In this document: positions 7,696 through 15,648 of the stretch, in pieces
Numbering within the stretch: the first letter of the stretch is position 1
Layout: the number at the start of each line of letters is the position of its first letter
Origin: Candidatus Aenigmatarchaeota archaeon
GTDB lineage: Archaea > Aenigmatarchaeota > Aenigmatarchaeia > QMZP01
Assembly (NCBI GenBank): GCA_016783545.1
Contig: JADHWJ010000002.1
Span: 65,617 to 101,482, forward strand
Length of the DNA: 35,866 nucleotides
Direction of reading: 5' to 3'
Translations under genes and position numbers: made by a program
The notes under the pieces: model-generated
Told to the model about the DNA's origin: nothing
Databases searched by the model: none
The model's input: only the letters and a program-made list of their open reading frames with translations

Positions 7696-8942
7696 TAAGA
7701 AGAATACCACATGCCAATGGAAAGGGTATGGTGGATATTGACCTTACAGAATATAGGGATTTGGTAGGCACTTATCAATTCTTGAGAATGGATGAGGTGC
7801 AACAGGTTCCACTTGCATTAAGAAAATACACAGGCTGCAAGCATAGCAGAATGGAACACTGTCTTGGCACATACTATATAGCAAGAATGATATGTAACAG
7901 TGTTGGGATGGATGAGGCTACAGCACATGCTGTAAGTACATATGGATTAATACATGACATAGCACATGCTCCACTTTCTCATGTAACTGATAATGTATTA
8001 GCGATATATGGCACTGATCATAATAAAAAGAAGTTTGAGATTATTAAAGCACTTAGGGATGTATTGCCAGATGCTGATGCTGTATTGGCTGTAGCTGAAG
8101 ATGCAGAGAGTAAAAACCCCAGACATGCTGGCATTGTTAAATCAATAATAGGGGCTGACAAACTTGATTATGTGCCCAGAGATGGATTTCATTGCGGTGA
8201 AGATCTTGGAAATGAAACAGAGAGTATAATTACAAATGCTATTTTTAAGGATAATCAGTATGGCATAGATTTCTCTGCAGGAAGTTCTGTTATAAGCTTC
8301 CTTAATAGCTATTGGACTGCACACACAAAGATATACCTCCACAGAGAAGTTGAGATACCAAGGTCAATGTTCCAGAGAGCATTGTTTCTTTACATAGAAA
8401 ATCTTATAGAAAGCAAGAGGACAGAGTTTCTTGATGAAATTTTTGAAATGGATGATATAGACCTATTAAGTCTTTTACGGGGAGCAGGTACATCCAAATA
8501 TGTTATGGGAGAACTCAAAGCCGGTAGATTGCACACACCTGTAATGGCATTGAAGCTTGACGGTTATGAAGATTTTGAAGATACAGAGACAACAGTAACC
8601 ATAACAAGTTCTGAAGCAGAGGATATATGCAGTGACACAAGGACTGCATTTGAACGTTCAGAGAAGGTTGCAAAAAGCTTGGATATTGATTCTGATAATG
8701 TGATAATAACAGTATCTGATGATATTCAGAGACTTTCAAGAAAAAAGGAAAGGGGTATTGTATTGTTTAAAGGCGAAGAACAAAAATTAGCAGGTGATTT
8801 ATACCCAGCATTCTTTCAACACCTTACTGAGGAAGCAAAAAGACATTATGCTGTAAGGCTTCTGGTTCATCCTGAACATGCAGAAAAAGCAGAAGCGAAA
8901 ATAAAAGGAATGAGGCATCCTAAATCATTGCTTTTTGAATAA
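7683..8942 (+). CDS. HD-superfamily phosphohydrolase (SAMHD1/dNTPase-like, COG1078)
   Basis: The 419-aa protein carries the HD metal site: KHSRMEHCLGTYYIA (about 53-67), HDIAHAPLSH (about 91-100) and a distal ADKLDYVPRDG (about 158-168). This H...HD...D set, with RMEH and HAPLSH, is typical of dNTP triphosphohydrolases related to SAMHD1 and bacterial dGTPase. It likely cleaves (deoxy)nucleotides using two metal ions. The C-terminal third (about 290-419) is less conserved and may form oligomer or regulatory contacts. It overlaps the P-loop kinase gene by 13 bp. Nine bases separate its stop from the end of a convergent gene. Confidence 0.85.
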   Translation: MSKIIRRIPHANGKGMVDIDLTEYRDLVGTYQFLRMDEVQQVPLALRKYTGCKHSRMEHCLGTYYIARMICNSVGMDEATAHAVSTYGLIHDIAHAPLSHVTDNVLAIYGTDHNKKKFEIIKALRDVLPDADAVLAVAEDAESKNPRHAGIVKSIIGADKLDYVPRDGFHCGEDLGNETESIITNAIFKDNQYGIDFSAGSSVISFLNSYWTAHTKIYLHREVEIPRSMFQRALFLYIENLIESKRTEFLDEIFEMDDIDLLSLLRGAGTSKYVMGELKAGRLHTPVMALKLDGYEDFEDTETTVTITSSEAEDICSDTRTAFERSEKVAKSLDIDSDNVIITVSDDIQRLSRKKERGIVLFKGEEQKLAGDLYPAFFQHLTEEAKRHYAVRLLVHPEHAEKAEAKIKGMRHPKSLLFE

Positions 8943-8950
8943 TTTGGGAA

Positions 8951-9343
8951 CTAATCAATGCAAAGAATTCCATACACCATTCCATCTTCAACAAATGCAT
9001 TGCATCCAACAACAGTTCTCTTGGAAGTACAATTACCATTGGTGTAAATAATTTCTCCTTCCTGAGCCTTGTCATAGTCTTCATCTGATAGGTCAGCTAC
9101 ACAACGTCCCTGACATTCACTGGAATCTGAGCATTCTTTTCCAGCATCTGAAGCAGGATAATTGCAGGATGGTGTTGCATCCAGGCCAATTCTTCCCCAT
9201 CTACCACCTTTGGCTTCGCAGGCTATCTTCAGGGGGTTTTGATCCAAATTTTCAGACACTTCTGGACTTATATATGCAGATAAGCTAATTCCAACTATAA
9301 ATATAATAAAGACGATCAAAAAATAATAATATTCTCTTTTCAT
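8951..9343 (-). CDS. Membrane-anchored cysteine-rich exported protein
   Basis: I start this at MKREYYYFLIVFIIF, because the 43 residues before it in the ORF track overlap the divergent gene and look non-coding. The 130-aa product has one N-terminal transmembrane or signal helix (about 6-25) followed by an outside domain with Cys spacing such as AGKECSDSSECQGRCV, and a C-terminal CNAF...GILCID. The paired Cys suggest disulfides and extracellular location. The function is unknown. It is divergently arranged with another Cys-rich exported protein, and the two starts are only about 20 bp apart, so they share a promoter region. Confidence 0.65.
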   Translation of the reverse strand: MKREYYYFLIVFIIFIVGISLSAYISPEVSENLDQNPLKIACEAKGGRWGRIGLDATPSCNYPASDAGKECSDSSECQGRCVADLSDEDYDKAQEGEIIYTNGNCTSKRTVVGCNAFVEDGMVYGILCID

Positions 9344-9362
9344 ATATCTATATTGGGATAGG

Positions 9363-10325
9363 TTGTTAAAAAACATTAATTTATATTGTAAATGTTCCTT
9401 AATTATAAATATAAAGCTTTGGTTGGTTCTTTTGCTTGTTAGCATAGTTGCAATCAGTGGTTGCACTGACATTGCCTTAGATTACGGTGGAACTACATTC
9501 TGCGAAACAAGAGAGACTCAGGATGACAAGGATGATTGTTATTATCATCAGGCTAAAAACACAAAGAATCCTGCAGACTGTGCTAAGATTGAAAGTCGGG
9601 AATGGAGAGACCCTTGCTATGGTGATCTTGGCAAAGCAAAAAATGATGCTTCACTTTGCAAGCAAGCTGAAGGTGTTGGTACAAGGGACAAATGTTTATT
9701 GTATGTTGCCATAGAAACGTCTAATTATCAACTCTGCGATGATATTCAAACCGAAAGTTATAAGGATACTTGCCTCTTCCAAGGCGCCTCATCAAGCAGT
9801 GATATCTCACTTTGTGACAAGATCACAGGCAAAGTTAAAAAAGATCGTTGTGTTTCAAAGTTTACTGAAAAAGAAAAATCATGTGAGAGTATAGAGGATC
9901 AAGGAAGAAAGGATGCCTGTTATTCTAGTCTTGCTGGGGAAAATAATGATATCTCACTCTGTGACAAGATTCAGAGTCAATATAGTAAAGAGAGCTGTAT
10001 TTCTGATATTGCTGTAAAAAGAGGTGAACTTTCTCTTTGTGATGGAATTCAAGATGCTAAAGATAGGTGTTATGCTGGTGTTGCTGTAGCAAAGAAAGAC
10101 CCCACAATCTGTACAGATATTAGTGATCAAGGTTGGAAGGACAATTGCAATAACAATCTTGCTGTGACTATGAAAGATATCACACTCTGTGAGAGTGTTC
10201 AAGCTGAAGCAAGAAAAGATGCCTGTTATTCTAGTGTTGCTATAGAGAAAAAAGACCCTTCAGGTTGTGATATGCTTGAAGAAGGGACTAGCAAAGATTA
10301 TTGCATTGAACAAGCCAGTCAGTAA
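9363..10325 (+). CDS. Cys-repeat lipoprotein-like exported protein
   Basis: The protein has a hydrophobic leader ending in a lipobox-like VAISGC (near residue 34), then about nine imperfect repeats of roughly 28-30 aa. Each repeat contains a KDxCY-type segment and a D(I/L)SLCD-type segment (for example RKDACYSS, NDISLCDKI). Each repeat thus carries two Cys, probably disulfide-bonded outside the cell. No ATG is available: the track starts at TTG 9363 and the true start is uncertain. The stop is one base from the end of the convergent rqcH gene. No enzymatic motif is seen; the repeat design suggests a structural or binding surface protein. Confidence 0.7.
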   Translation: MLKNINLYCKCSLIINIKLWLVLLLVSIVAISGCTDIALDYGGTTFCETRETQDDKDDCYYHQAKNTKNPADCAKIESREWRDPCYGDLGKAKNDASLCKQAEGVGTRDKCLLYVAIETSNYQLCDDIQTESYKDTCLFQGASSSSDISLCDKITGKVKKDRCVSKFTEKEKSCESIEDQGRKDACYSSLAGENNDISLCDKIQSQYSKESCISDIAVKRGELSLCDGIQDAKDRCYAGVAVAKKDPTICTDISDQGWKDNCNNNLAVTMKDITLCESVQAEARKDACYSSVAIEKKDPSGCDMLEEGTSKDYCIEQASQ

Positions 10326-10326
10326 A

Positions 10327-12729
10327 CTACCCATATTCTACAATCTCTCCCATACCGCCTGGTATGGTCTTCTCAAAATTTTCTATCTGAATCTTCTCAA
10401 TCAAAAACTTATCTTCAGGTCTTGCTTTGATTAGAATTTTATTTTTAATATTCCTTGAGAGCTCTATGGATTTCTTAAATCCTGGTTTTATTGTAATAAA
10501 ATAATCAGCATTTATTCTTATAGCCATTACAGGCCCTGCCAAAACCTGCACCCTTTCATTTTCTCTATCAACCTTTACTCCAATAGAAAGCTTTAGTTCA
10601 GTGTCCTTATACCAAATTCTTTCCCCAGTAACCATGAAGCTTCCTTTTGGTAGGTATTCACCTGATGGTGGTGTTTTGCTTACCTGTTCCGGGCTGACTG
10701 AATATACATCCACTGCTCCTAATCCTCTATTCCAGGCCTTTGAGTTTGCAGCAGCAAATTCGGCTGCTTCTTTTCTGGTTTCATCTGGAACAGTATCCTC
10801 TTGCTCCATTTTAACAATAACAAATGCAGCTCCTGGTATATCCGCATGATAAACCAAATCCCTTTTTTCTGTGTGTTTCTTGATGATATTTTCATTTTGT
10901 TCTGCATTTCTCCCAGCAATAACTAGGAAACCATCAGAACTTATAAACCATTTATATTTTTCATACCATTTGGGTTTCTCGTCTATGATTGGTTTTTTTT
11001 CAGGTTCTTCTTCTCTTTTTACAACACCACCTTTTATAACAGGAATATCATTTTGTCTGTCTTCCATTGGTGCAGGTTCATCTGTTTTGGATTCAGTTAA
11101 GAATGTTGAAATACCTGTTTCTTCTTCAGGGGATCTTTCAGGTTCTTCTTTCTTATGTTCAAATTCAGCTTTCTCTTCAACAGGCTTATGCTCAAATTCT
11201 GTTTTCTTTGGCGTATGCTGTTCTTCAATTGGCTTATGCTCAAATTCAGCTTTCTCTTCAGCTTTCTCAGGGATGTATTGTTCTTTAACTGGCTCAGTTT
11301 TCTCTTCAACAGGCTCAGTTTCTGAAGGACGTTTCTCAGGCTCCTCCTCCAAGAGACCAGGTTTTATCACCTTTTCACCAATCTCTTCAGCTCTTTCTCT
11401 AATTTCTATTAGCTCCCTTTCTTTTACCTGAGCACTTTCATGAACACCTTCTAGTTTTTTTCTTGCCCATTTAGAATCTTCAAAATACTTTGCAGCGTTT
11501 TCTTTAACACTCTTCCTAAAATCGATTTCAATATCCTTTCCACCCAGGTTTAGAACAACTATACCTTCGGCCTCCCTTATATCTTTTATTAGCCCTGCTT
11601 CAGGACTTTCTTCAGACATTATCTTGGATTTTAGCTCCTCCCATGAGATACTCATTCCTCTTGCTTTCTGTATAGCATTTAAAACAGATTCAACAGATGA
11701 ATAAAAATTATATATTGCATCAGCAGATTCTTTGCTCTCCCTCTCAACCCTTTCCCATTTTTCTCTTGCGTCATCATGTACTCCCACTATCCTTTCAGCT
11801 TTTTCAACCATCACTTCTGCTTCTTTAATCTCACCTTCTGCCTTTACCTGGAGCCTTATTTCTGAGAAATAATCATCAAAGGCATCTGAAAGGCTCTCTT
11901 TCTTTATTCCTCCTGGTTTTGTTTTCAATGAAAACGGAGAGACCATGTCCTCATATAACGTTGGCTTTATCTCAATTCTTTCAAGTGCTTGCATGTATTT
12001 ATGCAAGTTGATTAGTTCTTCTGTTGTAAGACCTGTAACAGGTTTTTGGTCATCTATACCCGCTCTTTTACATAATTCCTTTGCATACATACCGCCAAAA
12101 CCAAGTTCTTTTGCGAGAAAAACAACTGTTTTTTTATCTGATGTCTTGGTCATGCTCACTAAATTATCAACACTAAGAGAAAACGGGTTTATATGCCTTG
12201 GCGGGTACTTGTAATTTATTTTTGGCTTTACTTCCCTGTCTTTCCATCTCTGTATCTCCAATGGCATTATTATATAATATAAGCTATCGCATAGTATCGT
12301 ATTCCCAGGTCTTATGAGTTCAAAAATGAGTGTATTTGTTTCTGTTTTAATTTCGATTATACTGTCGAATTCATGCTGATATATGTCTTTTATATTTCTT
12401 CCCATTAGATGTTTTCTCAGAAACATGCAGAAGCTTGGCGGTTCTATAGGAACTGGTTCTTTTTTCTTTGTTAGGAATATGCTCTTTCCATCAACATAAA
12501 GCATGTGCTTTTCCTTTGTATCAGGAACATATATCTCAAAAAGAAGCTGTTTTGTCTTGCTATCCCCATATTGATAGATTTTTCTAAAGATACCTCCCAT
12601 AAGCTTTTCTTTGAGCTCTCTCACAACAAATCTTATGTCAATGGAGGTCATTTCCTTCTTCTTCTCTATTGGTTTTATGGTTTCTGGTTGAGGAGGTTCT
12701 TCTGGTTCAGTGTTAAAATTCATATCCAT
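10327..12729 (-). CDS. rqcH: NFACT-family ribosome quality-control protein RqcH/Rqc2 homologue
   Basis: Near residue 27 the canonical NFACT-N start (MTSIDIRFVVRELKEKL) appears, followed by FELIRPGNTILCD (about 133-145), helical CC-type segments and a C-terminal NFACT-R domain (KWYEKYKWFISSDGFLVIAGRN...VYHADIPGAAFVIVK, about 590-645). Then comes the conserved AWNRGLGA...PSGEYLPKGSFMVTGERIWYKDTELKL block. These proteins bind the large ribosomal subunit holding stalled peptidyl-tRNA and add C-terminal tails. Between about residues 460 and 580 there is a low-complexity insert with repeated EEKAEFEHKP-type units. The first 26 residues (Pro/Glu-rich) may be an extension, or the start may be at Met27. 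It is divergent from gatD, with about 50 bp between the starts. Confidence 0.9.
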   Translation of the reverse strand: MDMNFNTEPEEPPQPETIKPIEKKKEMTSIDIRFVVRELKEKLMGGIFRKIYQYGDSKTKQLLFEIYVPDTKEKHMLYVDGKSIFLTKKKEPVPIEPPSFCMFLRKHLMGRNIKDIYQHEFDSIIEIKTETNTLIFELIRPGNTILCDSLYYIIMPLEIQRWKDREVKPKINYKYPPRHINPFSLSVDNLVSMTKTSDKKTVVFLAKELGFGGMYAKELCKRAGIDDQKPVTGLTTEELINLHKYMQALERIEIKPTLYEDMVSPFSLKTKPGGIKKESLSDAFDDYFSEIRLQVKAEGEIKEAEVMVEKAERIVGVHDDAREKWERVERESKESADAIYNFYSSVESVLNAIQKARGMSISWEELKSKIMSEESPEAGLIKDIREAEGIVVLNLGGKDIEIDFRKSVKENAAKYFEDSKWARKKLEGVHESAQVKERELIEIRERAEEIGEKVIKPGLLEEEPEKRPSETEPVEEKTEPVKEQYIPEKAEEKAEFEHKPIEEQHTPKKTEFEHKPVEEKAEFEHKKEEPERSPEEETGISTFLTESKTDEPAPMEDRQNDIPVIKGGVVKREEEPEKKPIIDEKPKWYEKYKWFISSDGFLVIAGRNAEQNENIIKKHTEKRDLVYHADIPGAAFVIVKMEQEDTVPDETRKEAAEFAAANSKAWNRGLGAVDVYSVSPEQVSKTPPSGEYLPKGSFMVTGERIWYKDTELKLSIGVKVDRENERVQVLAGPVMAIRINADYFITIKPGFKKSIELSRNIKNKILIKARPEDKFLIEKIQIENFEKTIPGGMGEIVEYG

Positions 12730-12780
12730 GCTATAATTTTAGGATTTAAAATTATTATAGTTAAAGAACAAATTATAATC

Positions 12781-14109
12781 ATGTATTCCAATAAAATAGA
12801 AAGTCTTCTAAAAAGGAAAAAAATAGGAATTGGCGATAATGTTTCCATATCTAGAGGAAAGGAGAGTTATGAAGGCATTCTAATGCCACAGACAGATCTT
12901 GGTGATCCTGATACAATTATAATAAAACTGGGTTCTGGATACAACATAGGTCTTGATAGTAAAGGAATAAAGATAACGAAAAACAAGGGTTCTACAAAAA
13001 ATCTTGGAAAAACAAAGAACATTAAGCTGAAATTCAATAAAAAGAAGCCACCAATATCACTTATTGCTACTGGTGGAACTATTGCTTCTAGAGTGAATTA
13101 TAAAACAGGTGGTGTATATGCATTGGAAAAACCAGAAGAGTTCCTTCAGAATATACCAGAACTGGAAAATATTGTTAATATAACAAAATCTTCAAAACCG
13201 CTCACAAAAATGAGTGAAGATATGGATAATACTCATTGGCAGAGCATAGCAAAAGCAGTTGCAAAGGAATTAAATTCTGGTGCCAAAGGTGTAATTGTTT
13301 CTCATGGAACAGATTATCTGCATTATACTGCTGCAGCTCTTTCATTCTTCTTGAAAAACCTATCCAAACCTGTTGTTTTAGTTGGTTCTCAAAGAAGTTC
13401 TGACAGGGGAAGCTCTGATGCTGGTGTAAATCTTATCTGTGCAGCTCATGTTGCTACCTCAGATATGGCTGAAGTTGGGATATGCATGCACGGTTCTAGT
13501 TCTGATGATTATTGTTTATTCAACAGAGGAACAAAGGTTCGTAAAATGGATACGCAGAGAAGAGATGCTTTCAGACCAATAAATGATCTACCACTTGCGA
13601 AGATCTATCCAGATGGAAAAATAGAGAAAATAAATTCCAAGATAAATAAGAGAACTGATAAAAAAGTAGAAGTGGATGCAAAGTTTGAACCAAAGGTTGC
13701 TCTGTTAAAGGTCTATCCTGGTGCAGATCCTGCTATTATAAACTGGTATGTATCCAAAGGATACAAGGGTTTTGTTATAGAAGGTTCTGGTCTTGGTCAT
13801 GTGCCTACACAGTGCCGGAATTCATGGACAGAAGTGATAAAAAAATACACTAAAAAAGGGATTCCCTTTGTAATTGCACCTCAAACCCTATATGGAAGGA
13901 TCAACGAAAGCGTCTATACCAACCTAAGGCTATTATACAAGGAAGCAGGTGCTATTTCCGGGCAAGATATGCTCCCAGAGACTGCCTACGTAAAGCTGGG
14001 ATGGATCCTAGGGCATACTTCTGACCTTAGTAAAGTCAGGGAAATGATCTCCACAAACTATGCCGGAGAGATTTCTAAGAGAACTTTGCCAGGAACATTC
14101 CTATATTAG
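12781..14109 (+). CDS. gatD: Glu-tRNA(Gln) amidotransferase subunit D
   Basis: GatD is the asparaginase-like glutaminase subunit of the archaeal GatDE enzyme. It releases ammonia from Gln (or Asn) for amidation of Glu-tRNA(Gln). From ATG 12781 the protein is 442 aa, the usual length. An N-terminal beta-barrel domain (about 1-85) precedes the asparaginase core with ATGGTIASR (96-104), SHGTDYL and GSQRSSDRGSSDA, which supply the catalytic Thr/Thr/Asp set. The ORF track extends 92 codons upstream into the rqcH gene; the AT-rich promoter (TTTAAAATTATTATAG about 28 bp upstream) places this ATG at a leaderless start. Its partner gatE is 2.6 kb away, separated by an RNA-like block and mobile-looking genes. 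Confidence 0.95.
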   Translation: MYSNKIESLLKRKKIGIGDNVSISRGKESYEGILMPQTDLGDPDTIIIKLGSGYNIGLDSKGIKITKNKGSTKNLGKTKNIKLKFNKKKPPISLIATGGTIASRVNYKTGGVYALEKPEEFLQNIPELENIVNITKSSKPLTKMSEDMDNTHWQSIAKAVAKELNSGAKGVIVSHGTDYLHYTAAALSFFLKNLSKPVVLVGSQRSSDRGSSDAGVNLICAAHVATSDMAEVGICMHGSSSDDYCLFNRGTKVRKMDTQRRDAFRPINDLPLAKIYPDGKIEKINSKINKRTDKKVEVDAKFEPKVALLKVYPGADPAIINWYVSKGYKGFVIEGSGLGHVPTQCRNSWTEVIKKYTKKGIPFVIAPQTLYGRINESVYTNLRLLYKEAGAISGQDMLPETAYVKLGWILGHTSDLSKVREMISTNYAGEISKRTLPGTFLY

Positions 14110-14149
14110 ATTAATCTTTTTTTATATTATATCCCTCTTAACTGACAAT

Positions 14150-14560
14150 ATAAAGGGGAGACGACTGAGTGGTCGTACACATTCCCTTCCCAGAAGATGT
14201 GTTTTGATATGGCAGCCGCCTCCCCCAGACTTTAATGGTGTTTCAGCCATCCCGGAAAGAGTCTATCTTTCCCCGGATCCCAGTCCTTGGTGACCCTAAT
14301 GGTTGGCCACCACGGATGAGTTTCAGTCACCTCTTCCTTAGGCAACTTTTCATTCTTAGCCCCCCTTACGTCAGTGGCACATTGGTCTTCGTTCTCCTTC
14401 AAATTTTTCCCCCTTTGGACCTTCCGGTACGGTTTACGTAACCGGCCTTCAGGCGCGGTACTGCCATCTTCTGCCTGTCCTCCGGAACGGTTTGCAGCGC
14501 TTCGGCATTCCATCTATCCTTCTTCTTTCCTCTACTCATAGGCTTTCCCCAAGACTTACA
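14150..14560. ncRNA. Candidate large structured RNA (GC-rich gene-free block, strand uncertain)
   Basis: This roughly 410-bp block has about 52 per cent G+C by line counts, whereas flanking DNA is about 30 per cent. That contrast is typical of structured RNAs in AT-rich archaea. Both ends form hairpins: AAGGGGA...ACGAC/GTCGT...TTCCCTT near 14152-14187, and CTACT/AGTAG around 14532-14565. Internal pairings include CACAT/ATGTG and CGGTT/AACCG. On the plus strand a TATA-like TTTATATTATAT lies about 28 bp before 14150. On the minus strand AATCTTTATAAG (about 14669-14680) is a possible promoter. RNase P RNA or SRP RNA would be expected somewhere in such a genome, but I could not find their hallmark motifs (GAGGAAAGUCC/ACAGAA, or the GGAAGGGAGCAGC helix 8). 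It is therefore left unidentified. A 93-codon minus-strand ORF here looks like a by-product of GC content. Confidence 0.6.
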
Positions 14561-14734
14561 GTAGACAAAGAAAATGTTAAGAAAACGATACCAAGAGCTA
14601 AAAATCCCCTTTCAATGCTCTTTGATTAAGAAAAAATACTGGTTGAAGAATAACTATTGTAAAAGACTACTTATAAAGATTCCCCTATTTCCCCCACTTT
14701 AATGCTTATTTTATGGCAAAATCAAATAGTATGT

Positions 14735-15331
14735 ATGAAAATAGTTTTATGCGATATTGACGGTACAATATCATGGGATCATAAAAGAAAGCATTTCTGT
14801 GCCAATAAAACCGGTGCTAAAATTTCAATGAAAACTGTCAGGGAAAATTATAGTATTGGAAAATTTCTTACAGAAAAACAGAGAAAAATATACTATAATC
14901 TGACATTTTCTAATAAATATACTCATATGGATATACCAAGAAAGGGTGCAAAAGAAACCCTTAAGAAACTTTCCAAAAAATATATAATTGTTTATTTTAC
15001 AGCCAGAACAGAAAAAAGAATGAAAAAAGGAACATTGGAATGGTTAAAGAAACACAATTTCCCATACCCGGACAATAAGAAAGTATTCCTTTTTATGAAA
15101 TCAAGATTCAATACTGAGACAAAGGATGATGTGAAATATAAAGAAGAGGCAATTAGAAAAACAAAGGAGCTAGGAGAACCATTCGCATCAATAGATGATC
15201 TTTCGTACACAAAAAAAATATATGAAGGTGCTGGATTCAAATCAATTATAATAGAAACACCTCAGAATAGCACCAAGCCTGGTAAGAAAGTAAAGAACTG
15301 GTCGGAAATAAGGAAAAAATTATTTATTTAA
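14735..15331 (+). CDS. HAD-superfamily phosphatase-like protein
   Basis: The 198-aa protein begins MKIVLCDIDGTIS with the HAD nucleophile motif DIDGT (residues 7-11 from this start). Motif II is probably YFTARTEKR, and the acid motif III is ASIDDLSYTKKIYEGAGF. HAD enzymes transfer phosphate through the first Asp. The architecture resembles short HAD phosphatases and polynucleotide-phosphatase-like domains with a helical cap around 20-70. The substrate is unknown. An upstream in-frame ATG (14702) lies about 28 bp after a TATA-like ACTTATAAAG, so a longer leaderless start with 11 extra residues is also possible. Confidence 0.78.
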   Translation: MKIVLCDIDGTISWDHKRKHFCANKTGAKISMKTVRENYSIGKFLTEKQRKIYYNLTFSNKYTHMDIPRKGAKETLKKLSKKYIIVYFTARTEKRMKKGTLEWLKKHNFPYPDNKKVFLFMKSRFNTETKDDVKYKEEAIRKTKELGEPFASIDDLSYTKKIYEGAGFKSIIIETPQNSTKPGKKVKNWSEIRKKLFI

Positions 15332-15376
15332 TTCTTCCCAAATATGTAGAATCTTTATATATAATTAATCCAATTA

Positions 15377-15400
15377 CATATTAAACAGCTGTTTAATATG
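15377..15400. promoter_or_regulatory. Perfect 24-bp palindrome, probable operator of the winged-helix/LAGLIDADG/gatE transcript
   Basis: CATATTAAACAG is followed immediately by its exact reverse complement. The site lies 8 bp before the ATG of the winged-helix gene and about 15-20 bp downstream of a TATA-like CTTTATATATAATT, so it covers the expected transcription start. That position fits a repressor operator, most simply for the winged-helix protein encoded right after it. The binding is inference. Confidence 0.7.
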
Positions 15401-15408
15401 GTGATAAC

Positions 15409-15648
15409 ATGTCAAAAGGTCCAGATGCTAAAAAGATTGATGATATAATGAAAGTTCTTAAAAGAACGGGAAAAGAAGGAATATGGATAAGAGAATTAGC
15501 AAGACAGGCAGGTATGCCCATAGCAACTGTCTTTTATTACCTAAACAACTTTATGCAAGATAATATTAAAATTGAACCTGCCATTTTTGGTAGTATTGAG
15601 CATAAACAAATGAAAATTGTAAAATTAAGGAGAGACAAAAATGTTTAA
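15409..15648 (+). CDS. Small winged-helix DNA-binding protein
   Basis: The 79-aa protein is essentially one winged-helix domain: a helix-turn-helix GIWIRELARQAGMPIATVFYYLNNF (about 26-50) and a basic wing ending KIVKLRRDKNV. No other domain is present. The ATG lies 8 bp after a perfect 24-bp palindrome, which suggests autoregulation. Its 3' end overlaps the LAGLIDADG gene by 8 bp, and that gene in turn overlaps gatE by 11 bp, so the three are probably translated from one mRNA. A role in restraining expression of the endonuclease or setting gatE level is possible. Confidence 0.78.
   Translation: MSKGPDAKKIDDIMKVLKRTGKEGIWIRELARQAGMPIATVFYYLNNFMQDNIKIEPAIFGSIEHKQMKIVKLRRDKNV

Noticed and set aside
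12505-12780. N-terminal extension of GatD in the ORF track
   Set aside because: It runs antisense through rqcH and the promoter region; GatD family length and the TATA spacing place the start at 12781.
14232-14513. 93-aa minus-strand ORF in the GC-rich block
   Set aside because: It has no ribosome-binding site or recognisable domain, and the block shows RNA-like hairpins and GC content; I treat it as a chance ORF over a structured RNA.
14150-14560. RNase P RNA or SRP RNA identity
   Set aside because: The hallmark conserved segments of either RNA could not be found on either strand by eye, so I left the class open.
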